DNA of 64,000 nucleotides from Plantago ovata (GCA_028274465.1 CM051457.1:107631982-107695981); one strand, 5' to 3'. Counted from the stretch's first letter, positions 1 through 10,582 are shown. Numbers and translations: made by a program. The notes: generated by a model not told the origin, from the letters alone.

Positions 1-600
1 AGGAATGAAAGAATATAGAAAGAAAAAGGAAAGGAATTAAAGAAAAAGAAAAAAAGAAGGAAAGGCAACCATAAAAGAAAAGGGAAAAGAAAAAAAAATT
101 AAAAAAAAGTAAAGGACCAAATAAAACTACCAACTCGTCATAAACTATATGACAAGTCTTGAAGAAAAACATCAGTCGTTGCGGACGCCCGCTGGAGGGC
201 CTTTAGATGTCTGGAGAAGAGTCTGGGTTTTCGAGACTCTTCTCCAGATGCCGATGGAGAAGGTCTTATATTGTTTATATTGTTTGGGGGATATTGGATC
301 CGTTTAGATCTAGTCCAGCCAATCAAGTCTAGTCTAAATGGACTTGTATATCTTGGATTAAGTTGGCAATTAATTCAGTTTGGTCCATATCAAATCGGGT
401 CAAAGGTGATAGATCGGCCCCAACTTGTCATGAATTTTAACAATTGGATTGGAAGCAACTAGAATTTTTGCACCTTTCCTTGAAAGCCTGGTTAATTTAT
501 AACCTATGTGATGATTGGAAAATAAACAAAAGAAAGATCATCGAAAAGTTATTATTTTAGTAAGAAAAGGGTTAAAAGTGAAAACTCACATTGTATATAA
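1..600. other. AT-rich intergenic DNA
   Basis: No gene is recognisable. The first 120 bases are purine-rich (runs of GAAA/GGAA), like the flanks of the hairpin-array elements near 50-52 kb. The short ORFs here have no family resemblance. Confidence 0.5.
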
Positions 601-725
601 ACTAAATACACTATGAGTTATAAGGTGGTGCAGTGGAAGAGAGTTTGAGTTGTGAAGGAAAGGTGCAGGGTTCGATTCCGAAGACATAAGGTGGTTTAGG
701 TGTTTGTATAGGAGTAGAGTTTTGT
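600..725 (+). repeat. SINE-like fragment (tRNA-derived, boxes A/B)
   Basis: The stretch has GTTATAAGGTGGT followed by a box-B-like GTGCAGGGTTCGATTCC and a second ATAAGGTGGT. This order is shared with the better-preserved SINE at 57,416-57,591. No clean A-tail or target duplication is visible, so it is probably an old or truncated copy. Confidence 0.4.
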
Positions 726-882
726 TATGCGAGCTGAGCCTTATCGAGTACTCACCTCGCTCGAATAAGGTAAACGAGCCGAGCTCCATACAACTTTCGT
801 CCCTTGATAAATTTCTGCATTTTGTATCAACAAAAGCATTATTCTTTTATTTGAAGCTAGTTTTTGCAAGACAATTTTATTA

Positions 883-1300
883 TTTGGAATATTGATTTGT
901 AATGTGTACTATTGATTATTGAATTCCTTAATGGTAACATCTTATTTCATATTTTAACAAATTTTACATTTTCCTTTTTTTTTTTTTTTTTCTAGTTACA
1001 AGCTTGAGCCTAACTTTTTACTCGTTTGTTTAGGCTCGGCTCGAACATATTCTTATGGTTTTATGAGACGAGTCTAAGGCATACTCAATTCGACTTGGTT
1101 CATATAACATCATTGGGAGTAATTAAAAAAAAGTTTTAAAAAAATGAAAAAACGAATACAATGTTTTTGTGGGCTTGAGGCCTAACTCATATACCAAAGG
1201 ACCGGGGTCCAATCATTGGGAAAATGGGCCTACACGGGCCAGCCCACCAAAATATTCTATGTACCACGCAAACTAAATAAAATCAGTAACGTCGTCTGGG
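883..1300 (+). repeat. Segmental duplicate, copy 1 (see 10,673-11,128)
   Basis: About 415 bases are nearly identical to 10,673-11,128. They differ mainly in poly-T length and in two short indels: copy 2 has about 24 extra bases near 10,965 and a doubled AGCCCACCA. Copy 1 ends in a mutated remnant of the tRNA-Lys 3' end (GTCGTCT), whereas copy 2 runs into the intact tRNA. Copy 1 therefore probably derives from the tRNA locus. Confidence 0.85.
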
Positions 1301-1492
1301 TTATCTATAAATAATAGAATTGACCAATTTCTTTTCATTTTCCGTCATTGATCGATTGAAATATCAGAGAGTAGAGAGAGAAAGTCTCCTGTTGTTCTCG
1401 TAGCCGCAATCGAAGCTTCAAACGTCGTCTCCTCCGCCTGAATTAAGCTCGTCGTCATCGTGTTCGTCTTCTTCAGCTGTTGAAGGTTTGAT

Positions 1493-1705
1493 TTCGTTCC
1501 TTTCTGTTGTTTTTCACTCATTTTCGAAACCCTAGTTTACTCATTTCTTCAATTTTACCATGTTTTCGTTCCTTTCTGTTGTTTTTCACTCATTTTTGAA
1601 ATCCTAGTTTACTCATTTCTTCAATTTTACCATGTTTCGTTCCTTTCTGTTGTTTTTCACTCATTTTTGAAACCCTAGTTTACTTATTTCTTCAATTTTA
1701 CCATG
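1493..1705 (+). repeat. Tandem repeat, about 71-72 bp x 3
   Basis: Three near-identical units start at 1,493, 1,565 and 1,636 with TTCGTTCCTTTCTG and end in TTCAATTTTACCATG. Differences are single bases (for example TTTTCGAAACC versus TTTTTGAAATCC). Confidence 0.9.
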
Positions 1706-1790
1706 TAAGTGCTTCGATCTCTTCATTTTTGTTTGTTTTCTGTCTTCTATAAAGCCTAATGCAAGTAAGTGGTTCGATCTGTGTTTTGTG

Positions 1791-2468
1791 AAATTATAAG
1801 TTTTCATTTTCTATTCTGCAAAGATAAAACTCAAACCTGCTTCAGATAAAACTCAAACTTCTATACATTAATATGGTGCTTGAGGATAAATTTCATTTTT
1901 TTGAGTTTCATATGATGTTTGTTTGAGTTTTATTTGATGCATGTTTGTGTTTTACCACTGCTGTCCATGCTCATATTTTTATATGCATTTTTTATTCAAA
2001 TTTAACACAATGATAATGGTTCCTTTTCCATTCTGTAGCTTATTGAATTATAATTGTTCCTTTTCCATTTTTTTTTTCAAAGATAAAACTCAAACATGGA
2101 TCATATAAAACTGAAACCTGTATTTTTGTGAAATTATAAGTTTTCCTTTTCTATTCTGCAAAGATAAAACTCAAACCTGCTTCAGATAAAACTCAAACTT
2201 CTATACATTAATATGGTGCTTGAGGATAAATTTCATTTTTTTGAGTTTCATATGATGTTTGTTTGAGTTTTATTTGATGCATGTTTGAGTTTTACCACTG
2301 TTGTCCATGCTCATATTTTTATATGCATTTTTTATTCAAATTTAACACAATGATAATGGTTCATTTTCCATTCTGTAGCTTATTGAATTATAATTGTTCC
2401 TTTTCCATTTTTTTTCAAAGATAAAACTCAAACATGGATCATATAAAACTGAAACCTGTATCTTTGTG
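1791..2468 (+). repeat. Tandem duplication, about 338 bp x 2
   Basis: AAATTATAAGTTTTC opens each unit, at about 1,791 and 2,129. Each unit runs through AACTCAAACCTGCTTCAG and ends before CTTTGTG/TTTTGTG. Only a handful of differences are visible, so the duplication is young compared with the element. Confidence 0.85.
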
Positions 2469-2559
2469 AAATTAAGTTTTATTTGAGTTTTTTTATTTTG
2501 GTTTCTGATTTATCTTTGTGTGTTGTATTTTGGTTGTATAAGGTTTATATTGTGCTGGT

Positions 2560-3275
2560 TTGAGTTTAATATGTTGTCTGTTTGAATTTTATATGTGGCT
2601 TGTTTGAGTTACATCACTGTCGATGCATGATATATTTTTTGATATATGCTTGAATTTTATATGATGTCTGTTTGAGTTTTATATGGTGCTTGTTTGAGGT
2701 TTACCACTGTCCATGAGTTTTATATGCATTACAGACTGAGTTTAAGCTTTAACATTCATAAAAATAGGATTTTCAATTCTATACGAATGTTTTTGTACAT
2801 TAATAAGGTGCTTGAGGATAAGTTTTATATGTTTGAGTTTTATATGTTGTATGTTTGAGTTTTATATGTGGCTTGTTTGAGTTATATCACTGTCGATGCA
2901 CGCTATATTTTTTGATATATGCTTGAGTTTTATATGTTGTCTGTTTGAGTTTTATATGGTGCTTGTTTGAAGTTTACCACTGTCCATGAGTTTTATATGC
3001 ATTACAGACTGAGTTTAAGCTTTAACATTCATAGAAATAGGATTCTCAATTCTATAGGAATGTTTTTGTACATTAATAAGGTGCTTGAGGATAAGTTTTA
3101 TATGTTTGAGTTTATATGTTGTATGTTTGAGTTTTATATGTGGCTTGTTTGAGTTATATCACTGTCGATGCACGTTATATTTTTTGATATATGGTTGAAT
3201 TTTATATGCTGTCTGTTTGAGTTTTATATGGTGCTTGTTTGAGGTTTACCACTATCCATGAGTTTTATATTATGT
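2560..3275 (+). repeat. Tandem repeat, about 273 bp x 3
   Basis: The landmark GTCGATGCAYGNTATATTT recurs near 2,617, 2,893 and 3,163, each time within blocks of TTTGAGTTTTATATG and GTTTACCACTGTCCATGAG. Confidence 0.75.
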
Positions 3276-3574
3276 TTGAGTTTTACTTGAGTTTGAGTGT
3301 TTTGGGTGTTATGTTAGTTTTTTGAGTTTTGTTGGTGTTTTATTTGAATTTTTTATTTTGGTTTGTGATTTATCTCTGGGTGTTGTATTTTGTTTGTATG
3401 AGGTTTATATTGTGCTGGTTTGAGTTTTTGTTTTGAGTTTTAGTCTACATCTGATTTATATGTGTCTATTTTATTCTCCCGTTTTATATATTTGATATAT
3501 TTGTGTTATATGCTCGTTGTATTTGAGGCTGGTGTTTTTTTTTTTTTTTGTTTTTTGTTTTTTTTTTTTGCAGC

Positions 3575-3779
3575 AATCATGGTTGAAATTTGCAGTTATG
3601 ATTCTGATGTTGCTCCCGCTGCTGGTATTGCTCCCGTTGCTGATGTTGTTGCCGTTGATGATACTGCTAAAATAATTGATCCACAAGTGGTTGATCGAAC
3701 GATGACAATTTTTGCTACAACTGTCCTTGATGTTACTGCTTCCCATGTTGCGGGCGTAAATAAGGACGTTATTGATTAA
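3575..3779 (+). other. Small ORF after a splice-acceptor-like site
   Basis: A T-rich tract ends in TTTGCAG just before CAATC and an ATG at 3,580. The frame encodes about 66 residues rich in Ala, Val and Asp, ending at 3,779. A leader-like first exon (1,330-1,485, ending GTTGAAG|GTTTGA) could precede it. I recognise no family. It could be a decayed exon of the surrounding element, or chance. Confidence 0.25.
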
Positions 3780-4109
3780 GAGGAGACAATGAGTAATCAA
3801 GGCAAGAGATGGTGAATTATGCACAAGAGGCTCAATTTCTGTTGGATTTGATTTTGAAGTTTTAACTTCGTTGAACATGTTTATTCACCCATCATTTTGA
3901 TATTTTTTTCATGTTTTTAATTTGAAATTTGTCTGTAATAACTCAGATTAGTACTATTTTCAGTCATATTTAGTAAACTTTTTTATATTTCTGTTTATGT
4001 TTGAGTTTTATATGCTGTGTGTTTGAGTTTTATATGGTGCTTGTTTGAGGTTTCCTACTGTCCATGAGTTTTTATATGAATTACAGATTGAGTTGACAAA
4101 ACATATTTT

Positions 4110-4860
4110 CAGGGTGTTTGGGGTTCACCAATCCATCTAGGCTTTTAGAAAAATATACACCCTTAGTTTAGTTTGAGTCTTGAGTTTATGTTTGAGTTTT
4201 ATAAGCTGTGTGTTTGAGTTTTATGTGGTGGTTGTTTGAGTTTTACCACTGTCCATGACTTTTATATGCATTACAGACTGAGAACTTTGAACATTCATGG
4301 AAATATGTTACATGATCCCTTGACAAATGCTTAATTAGGGTTTAGGGGTTGGATGCGGTGCAGTCCCTAATTAAGACCGTAGAATCCGGATGTAATTCAA
4401 TTCATTTTCAGGGTGTTTGGGGTTCACCAATCCATCTAGGATTTTAGAAAAAATATACACCCTTAGTTTAGTTTGAGGCTTGAGTTTATGTTTGAGTTTT
4501 ATATGCTGTGTGTTTGAGTTTTATATGGTGCTTGTTTGAGGTTTACCACTGTCCATGACTTTTATATGCATTACAAACTGAGTTAAGCTTTGAACATTCG
4601 TGGAAATATGTTACATGATCCCTTGACAATGCATCGCATCCAACCCCTAAACCCTAATTAAGACCGTAGAATCCGAAAGTAATTCAATTCATTCTCTGGG
4701 TGTTTGGAGTTCACTAATCCATCTAGGCTTTTAGAAAAAATATACACCCTTAGTTTAGTTTGAGGCTTGAGTTTATGTTTGAGTTTTATATGTTGTATGT
4801 TTGAGTTTTATGTGGTGGTTGTTTGAGGTTTACTCACAGACTGAGTTTATGTTCATAGAA
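4110..4860 (+). repeat. Tandem repeat, about 290-300 bp x 3
   Basis: GGGTGTTTGGGGTTCACC recurs at about 4,111, 4,411 and 4,697, each followed by AATCCATCTAGG and TACACCCTTAGTTTAG. Two of the inter-block stretches contain an inverted version of TTAGGGTTTAGGGGTTGGATG, showing a local inversion during amplification. Confidence 0.8.
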
Positions 4861-5154
4861 TTTTTTTTCAATTTACCATTGACAAATGCTTGATTAGTTT
4901 TAGTTAAATGCTCAACAACTGTCAACATAAACATGAGAAAAATCAAGAAACAGAGTATCGATATTAAGGAACAGAGTCTATAAAATTCTCAATCTTATAC
5001 AAAGAAATACAGTATTGAAATCAAGGAACACAGTCCACAAAAGAATAGAGTACTGAAATCAATCAAATAACTTGTTCCTTCCTGGGGAAACTTGTTTCCC
5101 CTGTGTTTGAACCTTTTTTCTTTCTTGGTTTCTTCTCAATAGCACCACTTATCC

Positions 5155-5491
5155 TTTTTGGTCCATTGCTTCCAAGAATGTCTCCAACAACCAAACAAAT
5201 GTCTCCGCTTATTCATTAGCAAGAAAGGCACAACCGAAAACCACATTACTCCAGTGGCTATTGACTCCTACCAAAGGTGCACAAATCATATCATACGGGT
5301 TAGTACAGTATGTTGTATCGAAAATGAGCACGTCTCCAAAAAATTTGTAATCCTCCCTCATAACCCAGTCGCACCAAAACACTCCACAGAGTCTTGTTTT
5401 GTAAAAGAACTAAGGATCCTTTCTTTGCCTTTTTAGCAATGAATTTATCACACACTGTGAATCCTGTCCTCCAGTCTTATGGGCCCTCAGC
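5155..5491 (-). pseudogene. FAR1/FHY3-type MULE transposase fragment (dead)
   Basis: Read on the minus strand, an acceptor (AAACAG at 5,492) opens an exon whose frame shows the motif order of FAR1/MULE transposases: KDP.FFY, then FWCDWVMREDYK, FGDVLIFDTTY (the DTTY carries the first catalytic Asp of the DDE triad), APLVGVN, and FGCAFLANE..ETFVWLLE. At least three in-frame stops interrupt it: after KDP, after ANE, and after the last MDQKG. The remainder of the DDE domain and the SWIM zinc finger are not found. It is a relic of a MULE-derived FAR1-like gene. Confidence 0.85.
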
Positions 5492-6104
5492 CTGTTTACA
5501 GAGTTCAAAATAAAATCAACACAGTAAAAATCAAGAAACATAGCATAATTGACAAAGCACAGGAACACATAACAAACACCTTCTTGAATACAGATGTAAA
5601 CCTCAAACAATAGCTATATAAAATTCAAACAAACACCATATAAAACTCAAACATATACAACTTATCTCCAAGTAAATCTCACCCTAAACCTATAATATTA
5701 TAGATGTAAAACTCAAACAAGCATCACATAAAATTCAAACAAACATCATATTAAACTCAAAGAAATATGATAGATGTAAAAAACTCAAACAAGCACCACA
5801 TAAAACTCAAACAAACAACATATAAAACTCAAACTACCATAACTGGAAACTTAACCTATTTACATAGTTAATATTATCCCGAACAGTGTGCCCGACGTTC
5901 TCTCTGCCTCCAGCATTGTGCATAAGAACTCTGTAACTCTGGCTTGGCTTTAATCTAGCCCCTTCCATACACTCGATTACTTTTCCTTCTTTAAACCATC
6001 AAAAGAGAGTGGTATATACTTTGCAATGATACATTATAAAACTCAATCAGTATATGAATGAAACTCAAATATCAAAAGAATAAACCTCAAATTCTTCAGC
6101 ATAT

Positions 6105-6316
6105 ACATAAACCTCAAATTGTTCAATTCATGATCTCATAACTTCAAGCCATTACTATACAATGTATGCAGAACAACATAAACCCCAAATTCTCAATTTA
6201 AGATCTCATAACTTCAAGTCATTAATATACAATGTATGCAGAACAACATAAACCCCAAAGATTCTCAATTCATGATCCCATAACTTCAAGTCATTCCTAT
6301 ACAATGTATGCAGAAC
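6105..6316. repeat. Tandem repeat, about 70 bp x 3
   Basis: Three units with CTCATAACTTCAAG and TATACAATGTATGCAGAAC follow one another. They lie in the right half of the mirrored-repeat region. Confidence 0.85.
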
Positions 6317-6444
6317 TTTACAGAGTAAAACTCAGAAACTTTTGTCATAAAACTCAAATCAATAATGCATAAACTCAAACGAAATCGTAACATGCATAAC
6401 TTTACAAAGTAAAACTCAGAAAATTTGATTGAGTTTTATAAAAC

Positions 6445-6829
6445 TCAATCAGTATATAAATGAAACTCAAACATCAAAAGAATAAACCTCAAACGAAATT
6501 GTAACATACCTGATTGTTCAGCAGGTCCTTTGTGCTTATCAGTTGAAGGTTCTGTGAATTCTCCATCTCTAGGTATTTCATCAATATCTTCAACAAATCC
6601 TTCAGCAAATTCACTGCAATCTTCTTCTACATCAAATTCGGATTGTCTCATGGCAAATCCTTCAGCTATTTCAGTGAATTATTCTTCTATATGATTGACT
6701 TCAACCGCTGGTGATTCCTTAATTTCCTTTGAACGTTTTCCCCTTTTCGAATTCTTCAATTGCGCCAATCTAATCTTCAAATTGTTCAATTCATTCAACG
6801 ATCTAGGAGAGTAATCGTTGTTCCTCATA
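6445..6829 (-). pseudogene. Probable N-terminal exon of the FAR1-like gene
   Basis: A minus-strand ATG at 6,829 starts a frame with a Lys/Arg-rich stretch (KNSKRGKRSKE), then a TAA near 6,693. In the same frame it continues as an acidic segment (DVEEDCSEFAEGFVEDIDE). The acidic N-terminus upstream of a FAR1 relic fits the family, but no DNA-binding domain follows. Inference from position and composition. Confidence 0.35.
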
Positions 6830-6954
6830 TTTGTTTTTCGTTGAAGATAGAGAGACAATCGACGATTCGTAGAGAGAGAGAATCGAGGAGAGAATCGATG
6901 TTTTGTTGCAGAGATGGAGAGAGAAAAGATTTCTGATTTTAACGGGTTTAGGTG

Positions 6955-7190
6955 AAGGGATCCGGTTTTGTTTCGGGTTATAACATGACCCGCGAGTTAT
7001 TAGTTGGAGCAGCAAGCTTTTTTTATCTAATTTCTAGTTCCTTTGAGTCTCATTTTGGTCTCACGAAACTAGTGGTCTCACGGGAGACGTTCTCAATAAT
7101 GTATTTGAGGCTGAACATTAACACTAAGTCTCAGGAAAAATCAATTGAAGGTCATTTGCCTCCAACGAAGTAACATTACAAACAAGCTAC
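6955..7190. other. Intergenic, NAC 3' flank
   Basis: Short spacer between the FAR1 region and the NAC stop codon; nothing recognised. Confidence 0.4.
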
Positions 7191-7192
7191 GG

Positions 7193-8386
7193 CTAGCTAG
7201 TACATTGTTGTTGTATTTCTTCTTGATGAAATTCATTATGATTTTGTGCGGTCTGATCCGTCAAATTGTTGTTGCTGCACGCAGACCAGCCGCCATAAAA
7301 TTTTTGCAGCACATCATCAACTTCTTGTTGTGGTTGATCTCCATCTAATAATAATATTGGTCCTGTTTCGACCTGCTTCTTTAACTCCATATACATCCTG
7401 TTGATGTCCTGCTCGAGTTGTTCTTGACTCTGCTGCTGCATTGGCTGAACACGCTCTGCGGGGATATCATTATTGTAATCAAGATTCTGTAGCGCACCCA
7501 TATAAACATGATGATCTTGTTGTGGTTGTTCTGGTACTACATCGTCGAATATGTCTGAAGTTCCTCCTGTTTCGACCTGCTTCTTCATCTCCATATAAAT
7601 CCTGTCGAAGTCCTGCTCAAATTGTTTTTGAATCTGCTGCTGCATTGGCTGAACACGCTCCGTGGGGATAGCATTATTATTGTAATCAAGATTGTGCAGC
7701 GCACCCATATAAACATGATGATCTTCTTGTTGTGGTTGATCTAGTACTACATGGTCGAATATGTCTGAAGTTCCTCCTGTTTTGGCCTTCTTGTTGCATG
7801 AATATTGACTCATCATCATAACTTGTTGGCTGTCGTCCATTAATGATCTCTTCACACGTTTCTTCTTCTCATATCTGATAATCTTGCACAACACAAGATT
7901 CTTTTGGCAGTTGACGACGACGTCTTGGGGCAAAGAAAACTCGTGCATGACCCAGCGATAATTATCTTCTGCTGAGTTCTTGGTGGCGGCTGACCTGACG
8001 AGGAAACTAAAAGCCTTGTTGAAGCCGATGAGTTTGCCTTGGTGAATAATATCTTTAGTGTTCTGTGCTTTCCAAGATCCGCAGCCAGACCCTCGATCGC
8101 ACCTAGATGATGATGGTTTGGAGTTGGTTGTGAAGACATAGGTGGTGCTGCCCTGCTTATTCTTGGTGTCATCATCATCACCATCAAGATCGGGAGAAAC
8201 CCAGTGAACATCGCTCAAGACATCCCATGGATTGGCGGCGCCGTAAAGAACCTTTTCAACAACGTAAGGAACATTGCTGGGATAATATTGTCCTGTTGAT
8301 TTCGGCAACAGAAAGTTGTTGATCAATTCAGAATCTCTTGGCTCAAAGTGAAAACCTGGTGTTACACTAAAACCATTCATCACCAT
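7193..8386 (-). CDS. NAC-domain transcription factor
   Basis: A single uninterrupted 397-codon frame. Residues about 10-174 show the NAC DNA-binding order: GFHFEPRDSELINNFL (subdomain A), NPWDV (B), GSGCGSWKA..GKLIGFNKAFSF (C/D), WVMHEFSLP and LVLCKIIRYEKK (D/E), ending in a basic KKKRVKR that may be a nuclear signal. Members bind DNA as dimers and act in the nucleus. An acidic, Asp-rich insert (about 68-75) splits the B-C linker. The Gln-rich C-terminal half contains a 69-residue segment in two tandem copies (about 204-272 and 273-341). The start is the first ATG of MVM; a second ATG two codons later is an alternative. NAC genes usually have introns and none is visible here. The divergent domain suggests a rapidly evolving lineage member. 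Confidence 0.92.
   Translation of the reverse strand: MVMNGFSVTPGFHFEPRDSELINNFLLPKSTGQYYPSNVPYVVEKVLYGAANPWDVLSDVHWVSPDLDGDDDDTKNKQGSTTYVFTTNSKPSSSRCDRGSGCGSWKAQNTKDIIHQGKLIGFNKAFSFLVRSAATKNSAEDNYRWVMHEFSLPQDVVVNCQKNLVLCKIIRYEKKKRVKRSLMDDSQQVMMMSQYSCNKKAKTGGTSDIFDHVVLDQPQQEDHHVYMGALHNLDYNNNAIPTERVQPMQQQIQKQFEQDFDRIYMEMKKQVETGGTSDIFDDVVPEQPQQDHHVYMGALQNLDYNNDIPAERVQPMQQQSQEQLEQDINRMYMELKKQVETGPILLLDGDQPQQEVDDVLQKFYGGWSACSNNNLTDQTAQNHNEFHQEEIQQQCTS
7364..7777 (-). repeat. In-frame 207-bp tandem duplication within NAC tail
   Basis: Both copies encode TGGTSDIFD, QPQQ, HHVYMGAL, NLDYNN, ERVQPMQQQ and MKKQVE or LKKQVE in the same order. The copies differ by about 15-20 residues, so the duplication is not recent. 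Confidence 0.9.
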
Positions 8387-8513
8387 CTTCGATCTTCTTC
8401 TTCAACTGATCAAGCCCTGGCTAAGCTAACAGAGTAGACTACTAGATAGCTGCTAAATATAGATATTGTGGACGGATAATTAAAATTCTACTCCCTACCC
8501 TAGCTAGCTAGAG

Positions 8514-8525
8514 CCTATTTATATA
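8514..8525 (-). promoter_or_regulatory. TATA box of NAC gene
   Basis: The minus strand reads TATATAAATAGG, about 130 bases upstream of the NAC ATG, a plausible distance for a TATA element plus leader. No other near-consensus box lies closer. Confidence 0.6.
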
Positions 8526-8811
8526 CTACTACTAAGTAGGCGTGTTCTCTTAATCTCTTCAGTTTTCACAAATATGGAAACTCTATCTTCTTTCGACTTG
8601 ATTTTACTCTTATTTCTTTATCGATAAGTCAACCAATAATCAATTAATCTTTTTTTTTCTCTTTCATTTCTACTCGTATTTAGCAAACATAAAATACAAA
8701 ATACCACTTCCTCCCCATTAATTTAATTTTGTTAATTTTTGTAATATCCAATTTGTCCTCAAATTAATCATAATTCATTATGGTAAAAAAAGTGATTTTA
8801 AAACTTATATT
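8526..8811. other. Intergenic, AT-rich
   Basis: Upstream region of the NAC gene; no further element recognised. Confidence 0.4.
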
Positions 8812-9047
8812 ATGAAAATATATTTCAAATTTACAAGTCACACCAAAAGTGAGAAACCTGTGTTTGAACACCTACACAGTTTCTTCCTGCCAATGCTAGC
8901 TCATGGCAATGCCATCCCACTGTTTCGCATGGCCGAAATTTTGGCCCCACGTGGTGTAAAATCCACCATCACTTTCACTGCAACGTTGGCCCAAACCATA
9001 AACGCATCACCTGATGTGAACTTCATCGCAATCAATTTCCTCCGGAT

Positions 9048-10199
9048 CTATGTTATAAAACTCGGACCCGGAGGTCGAGCCGGTCACCTCTTCGTAAGAG
9101 TTCAACCGGGTTAACTCGTTTTTTAAATGTAATATTATAATGTATTATTAATAGTAGCATTAGACAAAACATATTCAAGGATGCTAGTTCTTCAATATTT
9201 ACTAGACATATAGAGTTGAAGGGCCATGTTAGAATTTGAAATCTTAGAACAAGGAATGAAAAGAATTGAAGGTCCTTGTTGTAATTTGACTAAATCAAAT
9301 GCAAACTAAAAAAACCTACTCATTTTTCATCCTACTCCTGCCCATCATGTCAGTGTGCAATGACGAAGCAAGAATTTGGGAGAATTCATTGTATTTACTG
9401 AAAATACTCTGCAAAATTGTACATCATAAATGAAATAGACCGGCCTATACTACTCTAAAAGTCAAAATTAACCTTCTATAATATCTGTACGGAAGAATTT
9501 TGAACTAAACGCCTAAGCTAATTCGTTGTTTCTTCTCGAATTGCTCAAATATGTTGAATCTGGGAAGAACACTAAATCGCAGCAGATTGGGGAACGTCAT
9601 TATACGACGTCGTTCCTTCTTGTTTGCTTTTGTTATAGAACCACGCTCTATTGCGCTCTTGATCACATGATTCGCAGCCGCTCTTGTTGGTGCTTTAGTG
9701 TTCTTCCTTTTCTCTGTTTCTTCATTACTGCATTCTTTCTTTTCTTCTTGCTCGATCTTCATACGTTGAGACATCAAATGCAAACAACCGCATTCCCTCA
9801 TCCTTTCCCCCCTTCTCTCCAATCTTGTTCTTTCTTTCCCAAATTCTCAAGATCCATTCAACCCAAATTCTCAATATAATTGATATGTCCATAGTTTATT
9901 CATTCACAGTTCATTGGGTTAGCTTATGGTGTGTGCTACAGAGGAATTGACAACAAATTAAACAAATTTTTCATATTCGAGTTTATCTGCAACCTTTTCT
10001 CGTCTTCTACTCTTAATTCTTTTCTTCTTTTCCTCTCATCAACAAAGAACAAGCGGTTTTTTCCGATTTTTGACGGGTTTTAGCGGTTCGGACCGGGTCG
10101 AACTCCCTTCCGAGTTTTCATAAAACCCACCTGCTATTTCTGGCGGGTACCGCTTCGACCGGTTGAACCGTCCGGTTCAATCCGGATCTTAAAACAAAG
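9048..10199. mobile_element. hAT-like non-autonomous element inside UGT
   Basis: The ends are CTATGTTATAAAACTCGG and (reverse complement of the right end) CTTTGTTTTAAGATCCGG, about 13 of 18 matching. They are flanked by 8-bp near-identical sites, CTCCGGAT and CTTCGGAT, the hAT duplication length. Both ends have CCGG/GGTTGAACC-rich subterminal sequence, as in the small element at 50,294-50,458. Interior ORFs (for example 9,526-9,879) show no transposase motifs. Confidence 0.7.
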
Positions 10200-10318
10200 C
10201 TTCGGATTGCCTGATCACGTTCAGACTCTCAAACTAAGATCCTCAAAAGTTCAAGAGGGCCTTGGAGTTACTCCAAGAACCGGTTGAGAACCTGATTAAA
10301 GAATTCAATCCTACTTGT

Positions 10319-10424
10319 AGCATTTAACACACTCATTTAGTCGGTCCTCCTCACGGTCAAGCTTTTCCAGCTCTCTCACTCTCTAAAAGTAAATGAAGTA
10401 TATCATAGCTATGAAATGAAAAGG

Positions 10425-10455
<31 letters not shown>

Positions 10456-10460
10456 CTCTG
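10319..10460 (+). other. A-tailed insertion in UGT pseudogene
   Basis: About 140 bases foreign to the UGT frame end in an A-run of about 23 bases, suggesting a retroposed fragment. No tRNA promoter boxes are seen and its source is unknown. Confidence 0.4.
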
Positions 10461-10582
10461 TCAAATAAAATTTCGGACGTGTTCTTTCCGTGGACTGCAG
10501 AGTTTGGTATTCCACGGTTGAGTTTCAACGGAACAAGCTTATTTCCTAGTTGTGCTTCGGAGGAAATTGTGAAGTATATCGA

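Larger units (their letters stand above)
1300..6955 (-). mobile_element. Degenerate FAR1/MULE-type transposon region
   Basis: A FAR1-type transposase relic (5,155-5,491) and a probable FAR1 N-terminal exon (6,445-6,829) lie on the minus strand. The left 3 kb is built of tandem blocks rich in TTTGAGTTTTATATG. The right 1 kb carries the same word in reverse complement (CATATAAAACTCAAA), so the two halves mirror each other. A TATA-like CTATAAATA near 1,304 and a leader-like sequence to about 1,485 sit at the left end; a purine/pyrimidine-rich leader sits at the right end (6,830-6,950). Exact termini and target duplication could not be fixed, so the boundaries are approximate. Confidence 0.5.
8812..10582 (+). 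pseudogene. Broken UDP-glycosyltransferase (UGT73-like)
   Basis: Three pieces in order match plant UGTs. First, 8,866-9,039: FFLPMLAHGNAIPLFRMAE then APRGVKSTITFT, the acceptor-binding N-terminus. Second, 10,200-10,318: GLPDH, then a frame giving FKRALELLQEPVENLIKEF. Third, 10,465-10,582: SDVFFPWTAEFGIPRLSFNG. The C-terminal PSPG box that binds UDP-sugar is absent. The first two pieces are separated by a hAT-like insertion (9,048-10,199), the second and third by about 140 bases ending in a poly-A run. A frame change and a short deletion (TAEF|GIPRL) are also present. A functional copy would glycosylate small molecules in the cytosol; this one is dead. Confidence 0.85.

Noticed and set aside
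3471-3878. 135-codon minus-strand frame
   Set aside because: Low-complexity Lys/Asn translation of a poly-T tract; no motif.
1493-4860. CRISPR-like array
   Set aside because: Repeat units are long, diverged and without regular unique spacers; a plant tandem repeat.
9526-9879. 117-codon frame inside the hAT-like insertion
   Set aside because: No hAT dimerisation or DDE motif; overlaps an equally long antisense frame.
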